From Roseovarius mucosus (GTDB lineage Bacteria > Pseudomonadota > Alphaproteobacteria > Rhodobacterales > Rhodobacteraceae), in contig NZ_CP020474.1 of the NCBI RefSeq assembly GCF_002080415.1, forward strand, positions 1 to 64,000: 64,000 nt of DNA. Direction: 5' to 3'. Positions within the stretch are counted from its first letter, which is position 1. Each line of letters begins with the position of its first letter. The notes beneath the pieces were generated by a model that saw only the letters and a list, made by a program, of their open reading frames with translations, had not been told where the DNA came from and did no database searches. The translations under genes and the position numbers were made by a program. This document shows, piece by piece, positions 36,568-44,645 of the stretch.

Positions 36568-37941
36568 TTATTCTGCGGGGGTTGGTTTGGTGTTGAGATA
36601 GGCCTTGTCGGCCTCGATGACCTGAACAATGGCATCCTCATAGGCGTGGTGTTCTGCGTAATCGAGACCCTGCAATTCGACTTCGACCGGGATGCGCAGC
36701 ACGCCAGCGGCGGCCTGCATCTTGGCCACGATGAAGGCGGGCAGGAAGCCCAGACAGAAGAACATGATCACCGCACCAAGGGTCTGACCCAGCGGGTTGA
36801 TTGTCGCGTAGCCCTCAAACGGAGAGGAGGGTGCGCCCCAGAGCAGGAAGCCCGCGATGATCAAGCCGACCACACCGGAATACCCGTGCACGGCAACAGC
36901 GCCCACAGCATCGTCAAGCTTGAAGCGACGCTCGACCCAGAAATGCAGTTTGTAGACGATCACGACACCGACCGCGCCGACCAGCATGGCCTGAACCGGA
37001 TGATAGAGGTCATTACCTGCCGAGGCCGTAATGATTCCGGCAAGACCGCCCGAAAACGTCCAGAAGGCATCGCCCTTGGACACCACATAGGCCGCCATCA
37101 GACCGCCCGAGAGCGACATCAGGAAGTTGAAGGTGATGGCCGACAGCGAGGTGGGCGCGAGGTAGATATTTGTGGCTGTCCAGGTGGTGCCGGTGATCTG
37201 GCCGCCAATGACTTCGGGCGAGATGAGCGGCACGTTGCAGGCGGCATAAAAGCCCCAGAAGCCGGTATAGATCAGGAAAATCCCGATGGTCAGCATCCAA
37301 GGGTTATGCGGCGGGATATCCCGCGGGGTGCCGTCGGCTGCGAATTTGCCGATCCGTGGACCCAGCACCATGATCACACCCAGAGCATAGCCGCCCGCGA
37401 TGGCATGGATCACGCCAGACGCGTAGGCGTCATGGTAGCCCAGATATTTGACCATCCAGCCGTCATAGTGCCAGCCCCAGGCCGCGTCGATGATCCACCA
37501 GACCGAGCCGATCAGCACCGCATGCACCCAGAGCGCCGAGGAGCGAATCCGCTCGATCACCGAGCCGGACACGATCGAAGCGGCGGTCCAGGAAAACAGC
37601 AGGAAGGCCGCCCAGAACACACCGGTGATCCGGTCGTCAAGGTTGGTGGCCATGTTCGGTGACCATGGCAAATTGGCACTCGCCATTTCATGATTCAGGC
37701 CGCCAAAGAAGGGGAACATCGGGAAGGCCCAATAAATCCACCAGCCGAAAAAGAAGAAGGTCACGGTAACGAGGGGAATCACCATCACGTTTTTCATCAA
37801 CGTGTGCATGTGGTTGCGGCGGCGGCTGGCGCCCACCTCATACATGCAAAACCCAACGTGGATCAGAAACATGAAAACGACCGTCACCCAATAGTAAAAT
37901 TCGGTGAAGATGGTCGTCAACGCATCAAGGTTGCCGTTCAT
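36568..37941 (-). CDS. amtB: Amt-family ammonium/methylammonium transporter
   Basis: The protein has 457 residues and about eleven membrane spans. Both pore histidines are identifiable: one in SGVIHAIAGG and one in AVAVHGYSG, matching the AmtB twin-His. Segments WWIIDAAWGWH and YTGFWGF also fit the Amt channel. Unlike a housekeeping amtB it has no adjacent glnK. Its position in the mgs/dmm island suggests uptake of methylammonium or recapture of ammonium produced inside the cell. Confidence 0.9.
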   Translation of the reverse strand: MNGNLDALTTIFTEFYYWVTVVFMFLIHVGFCMYEVGASRRRNHMHTLMKNVMVIPLVTVTFFFFGWWIYWAFPMFPFFGGLNHEMASANLPWSPNMATNLDDRITGVFWAAFLLFSWTAASIVSGSVIERIRSSALWVHAVLIGSVWWIIDAAWGWHYDGWMVKYLGYHDAYASGVIHAIAGGYALGVIMVLGPRIGKFAADGTPRDIPPHNPWMLTIGIFLIYTGFWGFYAACNVPLISPEVIGGQITGTTWTATNIYLAPTSLSAITFNFLMSLSGGLMAAYVVSKGDAFWTFSGGLAGIITASAGNDLYHPVQAMLVGAVGVVIVYKLHFWVERRFKLDDAVGAVAVHGYSGVVGLIIAGFLLWGAPSSPFEGYATINPLGQTLGAVIMFFCLGFLPAFIVAKMQAAAGVLRIPVEVELQGLDYAEHHAYEDAIVQVIEADKAYLNTKPTPAE

Positions 37942-38189
37942 CGCACTCTCCCTGTTGTGCAGTTTGTTGTTTTATTGGTGGTGAAAACTTTTTCTTCTAA
38001 GGGAGACAAAGATTTCTCGCTCTGTCAACCAGTTTGAATCGAAGCCTCGCTCACTTGGCGTGACCACCGGTATTTGCGCATACAGCAAAAATATATTCCC
38101 GTCAGGAAAATAATCTGCATGAAAGTATTGATTTTTGCTGCGATCTGCGTCTGAATATCGCCAAACACAACACCGACAGGGAGGCTGAC
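37942..38189. promoter_or_regulatory. Divergent promoter region between amtB and dmmD
   Basis: No gene is supported here. A TTCC-N5-GGAA palindrome (38096-38108), flanked by AT-rich sequence, lies 82-94 bases before dmmD; the same symmetry and spacing occurs at 42925-42937, between the XRE-cupin and AraC genes. No good sigma-54 -24/-12 pair was found. The site is a candidate operator for one of those two regulators. Confidence 0.4.
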
Positions 38190-39335
38190 ATGGCCATTAT
38201 CTACAGAACATCTGCGCTCGCACCGCGTCATACTGAGATCGGTGGCGAGCTGACCGACTGGAATGGCATGGGCACCGCATGGTTCTATGACCACACGGAT
38301 GAGCGCGCCGAGGCGGATTATCTGGCAGTCCGCACCAAGGCGGGGCTTATGGATGTGTCGGGCCTCAAGAAAGTTCACATCGTCGGGCCGCATGCCGCCG
38401 CCGTGATCGACCGTGCCACCACGCGCAATGTCGACAAGATCATGCCGGGGCGTGCGGTTTATGCGTGCATGCTGAATGATGCGGGCAAGTTCATCGACGA
38501 CTGCGTGATTTACCGCCTGTCGGTCAATCACTGGATGGTGGTGCATGGCACCGGCACCGGCCACGAAACGCTGGCGATGGCCGCCTATGGCAAGAATGTC
38601 GCCATGCTGTTTGATGACGACCTGCACGATATGTCGCTGCAAGGGCCGGTTGCGGTGGATTTCCTTGAAAAGCACGTGCCGGGCATTCGCAATCTGGCCT
38701 ATTTCGGCATTCTGCAAACCAAGCTGTTTGATCTGCCGGTGATGATCTCGCGCACCGGATATACCGGCGAGCGCGGCTATGAGATTTTCTGTCAGGGCCG
38801 GCATGCGATCCAGATTTGGGATCGGATTCTGGAAGAGGGCAAGGACATGGGCATCGTGCCGGTGCAATTCTCGACCCTCGATCTCTTGCGCACGGAAAGC
38901 TACCTGCTGTTCTATCCGGGTGACAATTCCGAGACCTTCCCGTTCAAGGACGATCTGTGCGGCGATACTCTGTGGGAGCTGGGGCTTGATTTCACCGTCT
39001 CGCCGGGCAAGACCGGGTTCCGCGGCTCGGAAAATCACTATGCGCTGAAGGGAAAAGAGCGTTTCAAAATCTACGGCGTGCGGCTTGAGGGCAAGCGCGC
39101 GGCGGATATGGGCGCTCCGCTGCTCAAGGATGGCGAGGTTGTCGGTGTGGTGACCTTTGGTCTGAATTCCAACCTCAACGGGTATAACGTGGGGATCGCG
39201 CGGATGCCGGTTGACTGCGCTGTGCCGGGCACCAAGATGAGCGTGCGCTATGCGGATGGCACCGAGGTTGGTTGCGTGGCCGAGGAGATGCCGTTCTATG
39301 ACAAGGACAAGCTGATCCGCGCGGCCAAGGGGTAA
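38190..39335 (+). CDS. dmmD: GcvT-like tetrahydrofolate protein of the dimethylamine monooxygenase operon
   Basis: This 381-residue protein is of the aminomethyltransferase (GcvT) family. It has the GMGTAWFYDH-type N-terminal strand, an SRTGYTGERGYEIF folate-domain motif near 189-202 and a C-terminal barrel. It has no lipoyl protein or GcvP/H neighbour, so it is not the glycine cleavage enzyme. As first gene of dmmDABC it probably collects the formaldehyde released from dimethylamine as methylene-THF. It resembles the C-terminal half of Tdm at 28703. Confidence 0.85.
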   Translation: MAIIYRTSALAPRHTEIGGELTDWNGMGTAWFYDHTDERAEADYLAVRTKAGLMDVSGLKKVHIVGPHAAAVIDRATTRNVDKIMPGRAVYACMLNDAGKFIDDCVIYRLSVNHWMVVHGTGTGHETLAMAAYGKNVAMLFDDDLHDMSLQGPVAVDFLEKHVPGIRNLAYFGILQTKLFDLPVMISRTGYTGERGYEIFCQGRHAIQIWDRILEEGKDMGIVPVQFSTLDLLRTESYLLFYPGDNSETFPFKDDLCGDTLWELGLDFTVSPGKTGFRGSENHYALKGKERFKIYGVRLEGKRAADMGAPLLKDGEVVGVVTFGLNSNLNGYNVGIARMPVDCAVPGTKMSVRYADGTEVGCVAEEMPFYDKDKLIRAAKG

Positions 39336-39390
39336 CCCCTTGGCCCACGGGCCTTTGGCTCTAATGACGCGAAAGGGAGCAGACGCGAAG

Positions 39391-39999
39391 ATGTCGAAAT
39401 TCCAGTTTCCGGAGAGTATCGCCAGCCGCCCGGTCTATGGCACATTGGCCCCGCGACCGGGCAAGGCGCATCTGATGATCGCCGATGCCGAGGGGGCTGA
39501 GGCGCTGTTGGATCTGGTCGCGCAGGATGCGGGGCTGATGGCCAAGACGCATGTCCTTTATATCCCCAAGGGCACGGGCGAGACCTATGTGGAGAAGCTG
39601 CGCGCGGCCGGTCCGGCGCAGCTTTATGTCGGGCCAAGCTATGCCGCTTCGGTGCCGCGGCTGCGGCGGGTGTTGTCGGATGCGCATATGGGCTTGCAGG
39701 TCTATCTTGCGGGGACAGAAGGGCTGATGGGGCAGGCGATGAATGAGGCGGTGACAGCGGGTATTCCGCATAGCGCCATTCAGACCGAGCATCGCGGCTC
39801 CACCGCACGGCGCATGCAATGTGTGCATTGCAAGGGGATCACCGAGGATGTGACCACCGATCCCTTTGTGTGTTCGCATTGCGGCCTCAACCTCTTTGTC
39901 CGCGATCACTATTCGCGCCGGTTGGCAGCCTTTCAGGGCGTGTGCATCGATGCCGAAGACCCCGGCAATATCCCCCCTGCAAAGGAGATTTATTCATGA
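39391..39999 (+). CDS. dmmA: Dimethylamine monooxygenase subunit DmmA, zinc-ribbon-like
   Basis: The protein has 202 residues. The C-terminal region has two CxxC pairs (CVHC and CSHC, about 20 residues apart) forming a rubredoxin- or zinc-ribbon-like metal site. The N-terminal part is an alpha/beta fold with no recognised motif. An AAGGGAGC site precedes the ATG at 39391. It is coupled to dmmB by an ATGA overlap. The letter follows the operon order dmmDABC known from roseobacters; subunit letters in the literature may be assigned differently. Confidence 0.75.
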   Translation: MSKFQFPESIASRPVYGTLAPRPGKAHLMIADAEGAEALLDLVAQDAGLMAKTHVLYIPKGTGETYVEKLRAAGPAQLYVGPSYAASVPRLRRVLSDAHMGLQVYLAGTEGLMGQAMNEAVTAGIPHSAIQTEHRGSTARRMQCVHCKGITEDVTTDPFVCSHCGLNLFVRDHYSRRLAAFQGVCIDAEDPGNIPPAKEIYS

Positions 40000-40982
40000 G
40001 CGCCGCCCCCCAAAAGGCCCGCGCCGGGGCTGAAAAGATCGAGGTGGTTGTCGCCGCCGTGGTGCCGGTGAATGAGCTGGTGACGCGGTTTGAATTTCGC
40101 CGCCCGGACGGGGCAGAGTTTCCGCCATTTTCGGCGGGCGCCCATACGGTCGTGGAAATGCACGACGAGGGGCGCACGCGGCTTAACCCCTATTCGCTGA
40201 TGTCTGATCCCGGTGATCGTTCCCTTTATGCCATTTCGGTGCGGCGCGATGACGAGGGGCGGGGTGGCTCGCTCTATATGCATCGCCATGTCAAACCGGG
40301 TGATGCGATGACCATCACCTATCCGGTCAACCTTTTCCCGCTGGATTTGCGGGCGCGCAAGCATGTGTTCTTTGCTGGCGGCATCGGGATCACGCCATTC
40401 ATGGCGATGATCGCGCAGTTGGAGCAATCGAACGGCAATTGGGAATTGCATTATGCCTGCCGCAGCGCCGCACTTGGCACTTATGCCGATGAGTTGCGGG
40501 GAAAGTATCCCAACAAGGCGCATGTCTATTACGACGATCAGGAGCAGGCGATTCCGCTCGATGATCTCTTGAGCGGGCAACCTTTGGGCACGCATATCTA
40601 TGTCTGTGGTCCCAAGGGGATGATCACTTGGGTCAAGACCCGTGCCGCTGCCCTTGGCTGGCCCGAAGAGGCGGTGCATTCCGAGGAATTCCTTGCGCCG
40701 CAACCCGGTGCGCCGTTTGAAGTGCGGCTGTGCAAATCCGATCTGGTGATTCAGGTGGGCGAACACGAAAGCCTGCTTGAGGCGATCGAGCGGGCCGGGG
40801 TCGATGCGCCGTTCCTCTGTCGCGGCGGGGCCTGCGGCCAATGCGAGACCGATGTGGTCGAGGTGGACGGCGAAATCGTGCACCGCGATCACTGGCTGGA
40901 CGAGGCCGATCATGCCAGCGGCAAGAAAATCATGCCCTGCGTCAGCCGTTTCATCGGCAAGACGCTGGTTCTGGACCGATAA
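39996..40982 (+). CDS. dmmB: Dimethylamine monooxygenase reductase (flavin and 2Fe-2S)
   Basis: The protein has 328 residues and is arranged like phthalate-dioxygenase-type reductases. It has an N-terminal flavin domain with RLNPYSLMS near 65-73, a central NAD(P)H domain with GGIGITPF near 128-135, and a C-terminal plant-type [2Fe-2S] domain with CRGGACGQC near 275-283. It supplies electrons from NAD(P)H to the haem-dependent demethylase encoded next. The ATG at 39996 overlaps the dmmA stop. Confidence 0.9.
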   Translation: MSAAPQKARAGAEKIEVVVAAVVPVNELVTRFEFRRPDGAEFPPFSAGAHTVVEMHDEGRTRLNPYSLMSDPGDRSLYAISVRRDDEGRGGSLYMHRHVKPGDAMTITYPVNLFPLDLRARKHVFFAGGIGITPFMAMIAQLEQSNGNWELHYACRSAALGTYADELRGKYPNKAHVYYDDQEQAIPLDDLLSGQPLGTHIYVCGPKGMITWVKTRAAALGWPEEAVHSEEFLAPQPGAPFEVRLCKSDLVIQVGEHESLLEAIERAGVDAPFLCRGGACGQCETDVVEVDGEIVHRDHWLDEADHASGKKIMPCVSRFIGKTLVLDR

Positions 40983-40995
40983 GGAGCCACGCGAG

Positions 40996-42063
40996 ATGAC
41001 TATTCAGTTCAATAACGAGACCTTCCGCGACGATTATTCGTTCCGCAATTCGGCTTGGGCGATCAAGCGGTTCCCGTTCCCGTTCCACGAAGACAGCTAC
41101 ATGTATTCGGTCAATATGGAGCAGCATCGCGGCGGGCCTGCGGGCTCGGTCTATGAAAAACGGTTCGATGTTGACGAGCATTACCTGTCGGAGATGCGCG
41201 ACCGGGCGTTGGTGCTGGCCGATGATCCGCTGCGCTGTCAGTCTTTGCCGCATATGACGCTGGCCGGGTGGGACGTGCTCGAGCTTATCATGACCTGCAA
41301 GGCCGAGGATTACCCCGACCTCTTTGAACTGCACCGCGATGGCAACCGCTGGCGCTGGATCAACAAACCGATGGGGATTGACCACAGTTTCACCTTTCTT
41401 GACCCAACCACGCTGCCCTGCGGCCCATTGGAATATATCACCCGCCAGACGCAGGGCGATTTCGCGGTGCTCGATCAGCGCGACGAGATGCTGTGGATGG
41501 ATGCCGGGATGGTCACGACACAGGCGGATTGGTCGCTTGATTTCGATATCGGCATGAATTTCTTTGAATGGCACGCGCCCGTGCCCTTGGCGCATGAGAT
41601 GGGGATTTTCCAGCGCGCGCTGAAATTCCTGCTTAATGTGCAGCAAGGCGCGCCCGCGCGGCGGCTGAACTGGACGATGACGGTTAATCCGCTCTTGGAT
41701 ACCAGCCCCGAGAACTACCACAAATGGGGCGTGCAAAAGACCACGCTGACGCCTGAGAACATCGGCGCGAAACAGCATTTGCGGGTGGAGTTGCAGACGT
41801 TTTTCCGGCTGCCGCGGTCCAACGCGCTGCTGTTTCCGATCCGGTGCTATCTGATTGCGTTTCAGGATGTTGTCAGCGTGCCGAAATGGGGCCGCCGGTT
41901 GCACCGTGTGGTGCGCGATCTGCCCGAGGAACTGGCGACCTATAAGGGGTTCATCGCCAATCGCCCGATGATGATCGAGTATCTGAGCCAGTATGACGAT
42001 GGCCTGCCCACCAGCCCCGGTATCTGGCCAGATCTGGAGACAGAGCCGCCGTTACAAAAGTGA
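40996..42063 (+). CDS. dmmC: Haem-dependent oxidative N-demethylase (DUF3445)
   Basis: This 355-residue protein is of the DUF3445 family, recognised as the haem-containing oxidative demethylase component acting on dimethylamine. Visible family features are the FPFHEDSYMYSVN N-terminal region, LPCGPLEYITRQTQG near 145-160 and WGVQKTTLTPENIGAKQHLRVELQTFFRLP near the C-terminal third. No membrane segment is present. It ends the dmmDABC operon and is followed by a palindromic repeat. Confidence 0.87.
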   Translation: MTIQFNNETFRDDYSFRNSAWAIKRFPFPFHEDSYMYSVNMEQHRGGPAGSVYEKRFDVDEHYLSEMRDRALVLADDPLRCQSLPHMTLAGWDVLELIMTCKAEDYPDLFELHRDGNRWRWINKPMGIDHSFTFLDPTTLPCGPLEYITRQTQGDFAVLDQRDEMLWMDAGMVTTQADWSLDFDIGMNFFEWHAPVPLAHEMGIFQRALKFLLNVQQGAPARRLNWTMTVNPLLDTSPENYHKWGVQKTTLTPENIGAKQHLRVELQTFFRLPRSNALLFPIRCYLIAFQDVVSVPKWGRRLHRVVRDLPEELATYKGFIANRPMMIEYLSQYDDGLPTSPGIWPDLETEPPLQK

Positions 42064-42102
42064 GGGGGTGTGGTGGCTGTTGCCAAGGGTGCCCCAATTC
42101 CC

Positions 42103-42145
42103 TGCGCGGATCGCTGGGCCGTCCTGCGGCCTAGCGAACCGCGCA
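42103..42145. repeat. Palindromic element, short copy 3
   Basis: An 18-base arm (TGCGCGGATCGCTGGGCC) faces its near-complement across a 7-base loop, with two mismatches. The arm shares the GATCGCTGGGCCGTCC and GGCCTAGCGA blocks with copies 1 and 2 but lacks their long centre. It lies 40 bases past the dmmC stop and 44 bases past the stop of the convergent XRE gene, so it may also act as a bidirectional terminator. Confidence 0.75.
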
Positions 42146-42188
42146 CCTCATTGTTTGCGGTTAAAGCAAGCAACCGTTCCCTCAAGCC

Positions 42189-42836
42189 TTAGCTTTTCTG
42201 GGGATAGCTGATGATTGAAAGATACCGGATCGGGAAACGGATCAACTGGTCCGGCCCGTGCGGGGCGTCGGCATCAAAAAACAGGGTATCGCCGGGGGTA
42301 AGGTGATAGGTCTCGTTGCCATGGCGATAGCCGACTTCGCCGTCGAGCATGTAGATCATCTCGATCCCCTCATGCTGAAAGGTCTTGAACGTGTCGGATT
42401 CGGAGTTGAGTTCGATCAGATAGGGCTCGACCATAACGCCGCTGCTGTTCGATCCGATGTGACCCAAGAGATTGTATTGATGGCCCGCGCGGGTGCCGGC
42501 GCGCTCGATCTCGACGCCTTGGCCCGCCTTGGTATGCACCGCCTCGCGGCGTTCTTCGTATTCCTTGAAAAACGCGGTCAGCGGCACCGAAAGCGCATGG
42601 GCCAGTGTTTGCAGCGTGGTCAGCGAGGGCGAGGTGTTGCCGTTCTCGATCTTGGAGAGCATGCCGATGGAAAGTTCGGTCATGTTCGAAAGCTCGGCCA
42701 CGGTGATGTTCTGTTTCTTGCGATAGGCGCGCACCTCGCGGCCGATGGCAACCTCAAGCACTTTTTCACGCTCGTCGCGCAGCTTATGAGGGTCCTGAGT
42801 CAGTTTGACCAATTTCGCGGGTTCCATGATGCTCAT
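42189..42836 (-). CDS. XRE-family regulator with cupin sensor domain
   Basis: The protein has 215 residues. A helix-turn-helix (about 32-88, with ELSIGMLSKIENGNTSPSL) is followed by a cupin domain (about 130-205) with a G(X)5HXH-like region near YRHGNETYHLTPGD. Regulators of this architecture bind small nitrogen compounds and control amine and amino-acid catabolism. It is convergent with dmmC and divergent from the AraC-type gene. A TTCC-N5-GGAA palindrome in the divergent promoter is also present before dmmD, suggesting shared control. Confidence 0.88.
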   Translation of the reverse strand: MSIMEPAKLVKLTQDPHKLRDEREKVLEVAIGREVRAYRKKQNITVAELSNMTELSIGMLSKIENGNTSPSLTTLQTLAHALSVPLTAFFKEYEERREAVHTKAGQGVEIERAGTRAGHQYNLLGHIGSNSSGVMVEPYLIELNSESDTFKTFQHEGIEMIYMLDGEVGYRHGNETYHLTPGDTLFFDADAPHGPDQLIRFPIRYLSIISYPQKS

Positions 42837-42924
42837 TGTTTTCCTCTCAGATTTAGGCCGGGCGGATCGAAAATGCCAGAATGTCTATTTTACCTTATGC
42901 TCTTCACCATATTGCATAATTTTT

Positions 42925-42937
42925 TCCCAAGTGGAAA
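42925..42937. promoter_or_regulatory. Candidate operator TTCC-N5-GGAA
   Basis: The palindrome sits in an extended symmetric sequence TTTTCC-N5-GGAAAA (42923-42939) between the divergent XRE-cupin and AraC-type genes. It is 89 bases from the XRE start and 46 bases from the proposed AraC start. The same core is in the dmmD promoter at 38096-38108. Assignment to either regulator is inference. Confidence 0.4.
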
Positions 42938-42982
42938 ATGTTACGTAGAGGCAAAAGCGCTAAGGGCAAAAGGCCGACCGAG

Positions 42983-43981
42983 ATGACACAGCGCGTGATC
43001 CGAATAGGGTTCCTGATCTTTCCGGGGTTTCCGATGTCATGCCTGACCTCGGTGATCGAGCCGTTGCGCGCGGCCAATGAAATCTCGGGGCATCGCACAT
43101 TTGCCTGGGATTTGGTGGCCGAAGGCGCGGAGCGCGTCATGTCGAGCGCGGGCATCGGGTTTGAGCCCGGTCGGCGGCTGTCCGAGACCGACGATTGCGA
43201 TTATCTGCTGCTGCTGTCGGCCCCCACCAGCCGGTTTGCCGATGCACGCTCTGCGGCGCATCTGCGACGCTTGGCGCGGCATGGCACGGTGCTGGGGGCG
43301 ATCAGTGGGGGTGTCTTTCCGCTCTTGCGCAGCGGGGCGGTCGCGGATGTCGCGCTATCGGTGCATTGGTGCTACGAGGCGGCGTTTCTGGCGGAGTTTC
43401 CCGGCGTTCCGGCCTCGGATCAGGTGATCGAGATCACGCCACGCTGTGTCACCGCCTCAGGCGCGGCGGCGGCGTTTGATCTGGCGCTGCATATGGTCGA
43501 CACAGCGCTAGGGGCGGGCATTGCCACCGAAGTGGCCTGTTGGTTCCAGCATCCGATGATGCGCAAGGCGGGCGTGCAGCAAATGGTGCCGGTGCTGGGC
43601 GAGGGGGCGCGGGCCACCGATCTGCCGCCGATGGTGGCGCGGGCGATTGATCTGATGGCGCAGCATATGGCGGCCCCGCTGTCGATGGCGGAGGTGGCCG
43701 AAGATCTGGGCATCACCCCTCGGCATCTGGAGCGCAGTTTCAAGCGCGCGACAGGTCAGAACCCGACCAATTATTTCCGCGCCATGCGGATGAAGGCGGC
43801 GCGGCAGATCGTGATGTATTCCAACGACACCATGGCGCAGATCGCCGAGGCCGTGGGCTATGCCAGTTCCAAGGTGTTGGTGCGGCATTACCGGGATGCC
43901 TTTGGCATTTCACCGCGCGAGGATCGGCAGCGGATCAACCTGACGCGGGTCAAGGGCAATCTGCCGGTGCCCTCGGTCTGA
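42983..43981 (+). CDS. GlxA-type AraC-family regulator
   Basis: The protein has 332 residues. The N-terminal DJ-1/PfpI-like domain begins at the IGFLIFPGF strand and runs to about 170. The C-terminal AraC DNA-binding domain (about 215-315) has two helix-turn-helix motifs including ITPRHLERSFKRATGQNPTNYFR. Relatives control glycine betaine, carnitine and dimethylglycine catabolism. Its location at the end of the methylated-amine island makes dmm or amt genes likely targets. An alternative start at 42938 would add 15 residues. Confidence 0.85.
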   Translation: MTQRVIRIGFLIFPGFPMSCLTSVIEPLRAANEISGHRTFAWDLVAEGAERVMSSAGIGFEPGRRLSETDDCDYLLLLSAPTSRFADARSAAHLRRLARHGTVLGAISGGVFPLLRSGAVADVALSVHWCYEAAFLAEFPGVPASDQVIEITPRCVTASGAAAAFDLALHMVDTALGAGIATEVACWFQHPMMRKAGVQQMVPVLGEGARATDLPPMVARAIDLMAQHMAAPLSMAEVAEDLGITPRHLERSFKRATGQNPTNYFRAMRMKAARQIVMYSNDTMAQIAEAVGYASSKVLVRHYRDAFGISPREDRQRINLTRVKGNLPVPSV

Positions 43982-44018
43982 GGGCCAAGGCGCGGTTTAC
44001 CCCATCTCAACCACACCC

Positions 44019-44039
44019 GTCCCGGGCTTGGCCCGGGAC
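44019..44039. repeat. GC palindrome related to the 5557-5682 array
   Basis: This is a 21-base palindrome with CCCGGG arms around a CTTGG centre, matching the reverse complement of the array units at 5557-5612. It lies 38 bases after the AraC-type stop, between convergent genes, and probably works as a terminator or REP element. Confidence 0.6.
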
Positions 44040-44098
44040 CTCGCCGAGATGGGGAAGAGGCGCTGCGGCGATATGATCCCGAGCAGATGCAATGTGGC

Positions 44099-44437
44099 CT
44101 AGCGGCGCAATCCCGTGCCGATCTGGTTCAGAATCGCCTCGATGGCGCTGTCGGGCGCGTCACCGGCACCGGAAACCCGCGCCTTGATGGCGTCAAACCG
44201 TGCGCGCAGCGCGATTTTTTCGGACCCTTGGCAATCGTTCCACGGTCTGCCCTGCAGGCCCATCACAAGGGCATAGTAGCCGATGAAATGCGGGGACGTG
44301 CCGTTGCGCAAAAGCGCCTCATAGGCGGCATCGGCCCCCATGGCGCGCAGGCTGTCGGCGTCATGGATACCCGCGCGGGCATAGCCTGCGTCCGAGGCGG
44401 GGCCGAGATTGCGGATGGACGAGACAGGAGCGGGCAT
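44099..44437 (-). CDS. TfoX C-terminal-domain protein
   Basis: This protein of about 112 residues matches the TfoX/Sxy C-terminal domain: a SIRNLGPASDAGYARAGIH segment, a helix with DSLRAMGADAAYEALL, and HFIGYYALVMGLQGRPWND. The N-terminal TfoX domain of full-length competence regulators is absent, as in many alphaproteobacterial stand-alone versions. The start is uncertain between 44437 and 44446. Role in competence is not shown by context. Confidence 0.75.
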   Translation of the reverse strand: MPAPVSSIRNLGPASDAGYARAGIHDADSLRAMGADAAYEALLRNGTSPHFIGYYALVMGLQGRPWNDCQGSEKIALRARFDAIKARVSGAGDAPDSAIEAILNQIGTGLRR

Positions 44438-44456
44438 CGGTGGCAATCCGTTGAAC

Positions 44457-44533
44457 TGGTAGGCCCGGAGGGACTCGAACCCCCAACCAAAGCGTTATGA
44501 GCGCTCTGCTCTAACCAATTGAGCTACAGGCCC
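44457..44533 (-). tRNA. tRNA with CAT anticodon (Met or, more likely, Ile2)
   Basis: The minus strand folds as a standard 77-base cloverleaf with CCA encoded at 44457-44459. The anticodon loop reads CTCATAA, giving CAT, with a GTTCGAG T-loop. The 5'-GGGCCTG end pairs with CGGGCCT, leaving a G1-T72 wobble. The body resembles alphaproteobacterial tRNA-Ile2, whose C34 becomes lysidine to read AUA, more than the elongator tRNA-Met I know. Gene finders would report Met. Confidence 0.85.
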
Positions 44534-44645
44534 GACCTGAGGCAACTGGTAAGCTGGAGGCGCGGCAGGGTCAAGGCTTTGAGATTGCGCAGCGGCGGCC
44601 AATCGGCTAACGGGTGGCGCATTCTAGCGATGGGGACTTGAGGCC

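Noticed and set aside
37942..38189. Sigma-54 promoter for amtB or dmmD
   Set aside because: A TTGGC...TTTGC pair near 38055-38080 has the wrong spacing for a -24/-12 element.
38190..39335. Glycine cleavage T protein
   Set aside because: No gcvH or gcvP nearby and the gene leads dmmABC, so a DmmD role is favoured.
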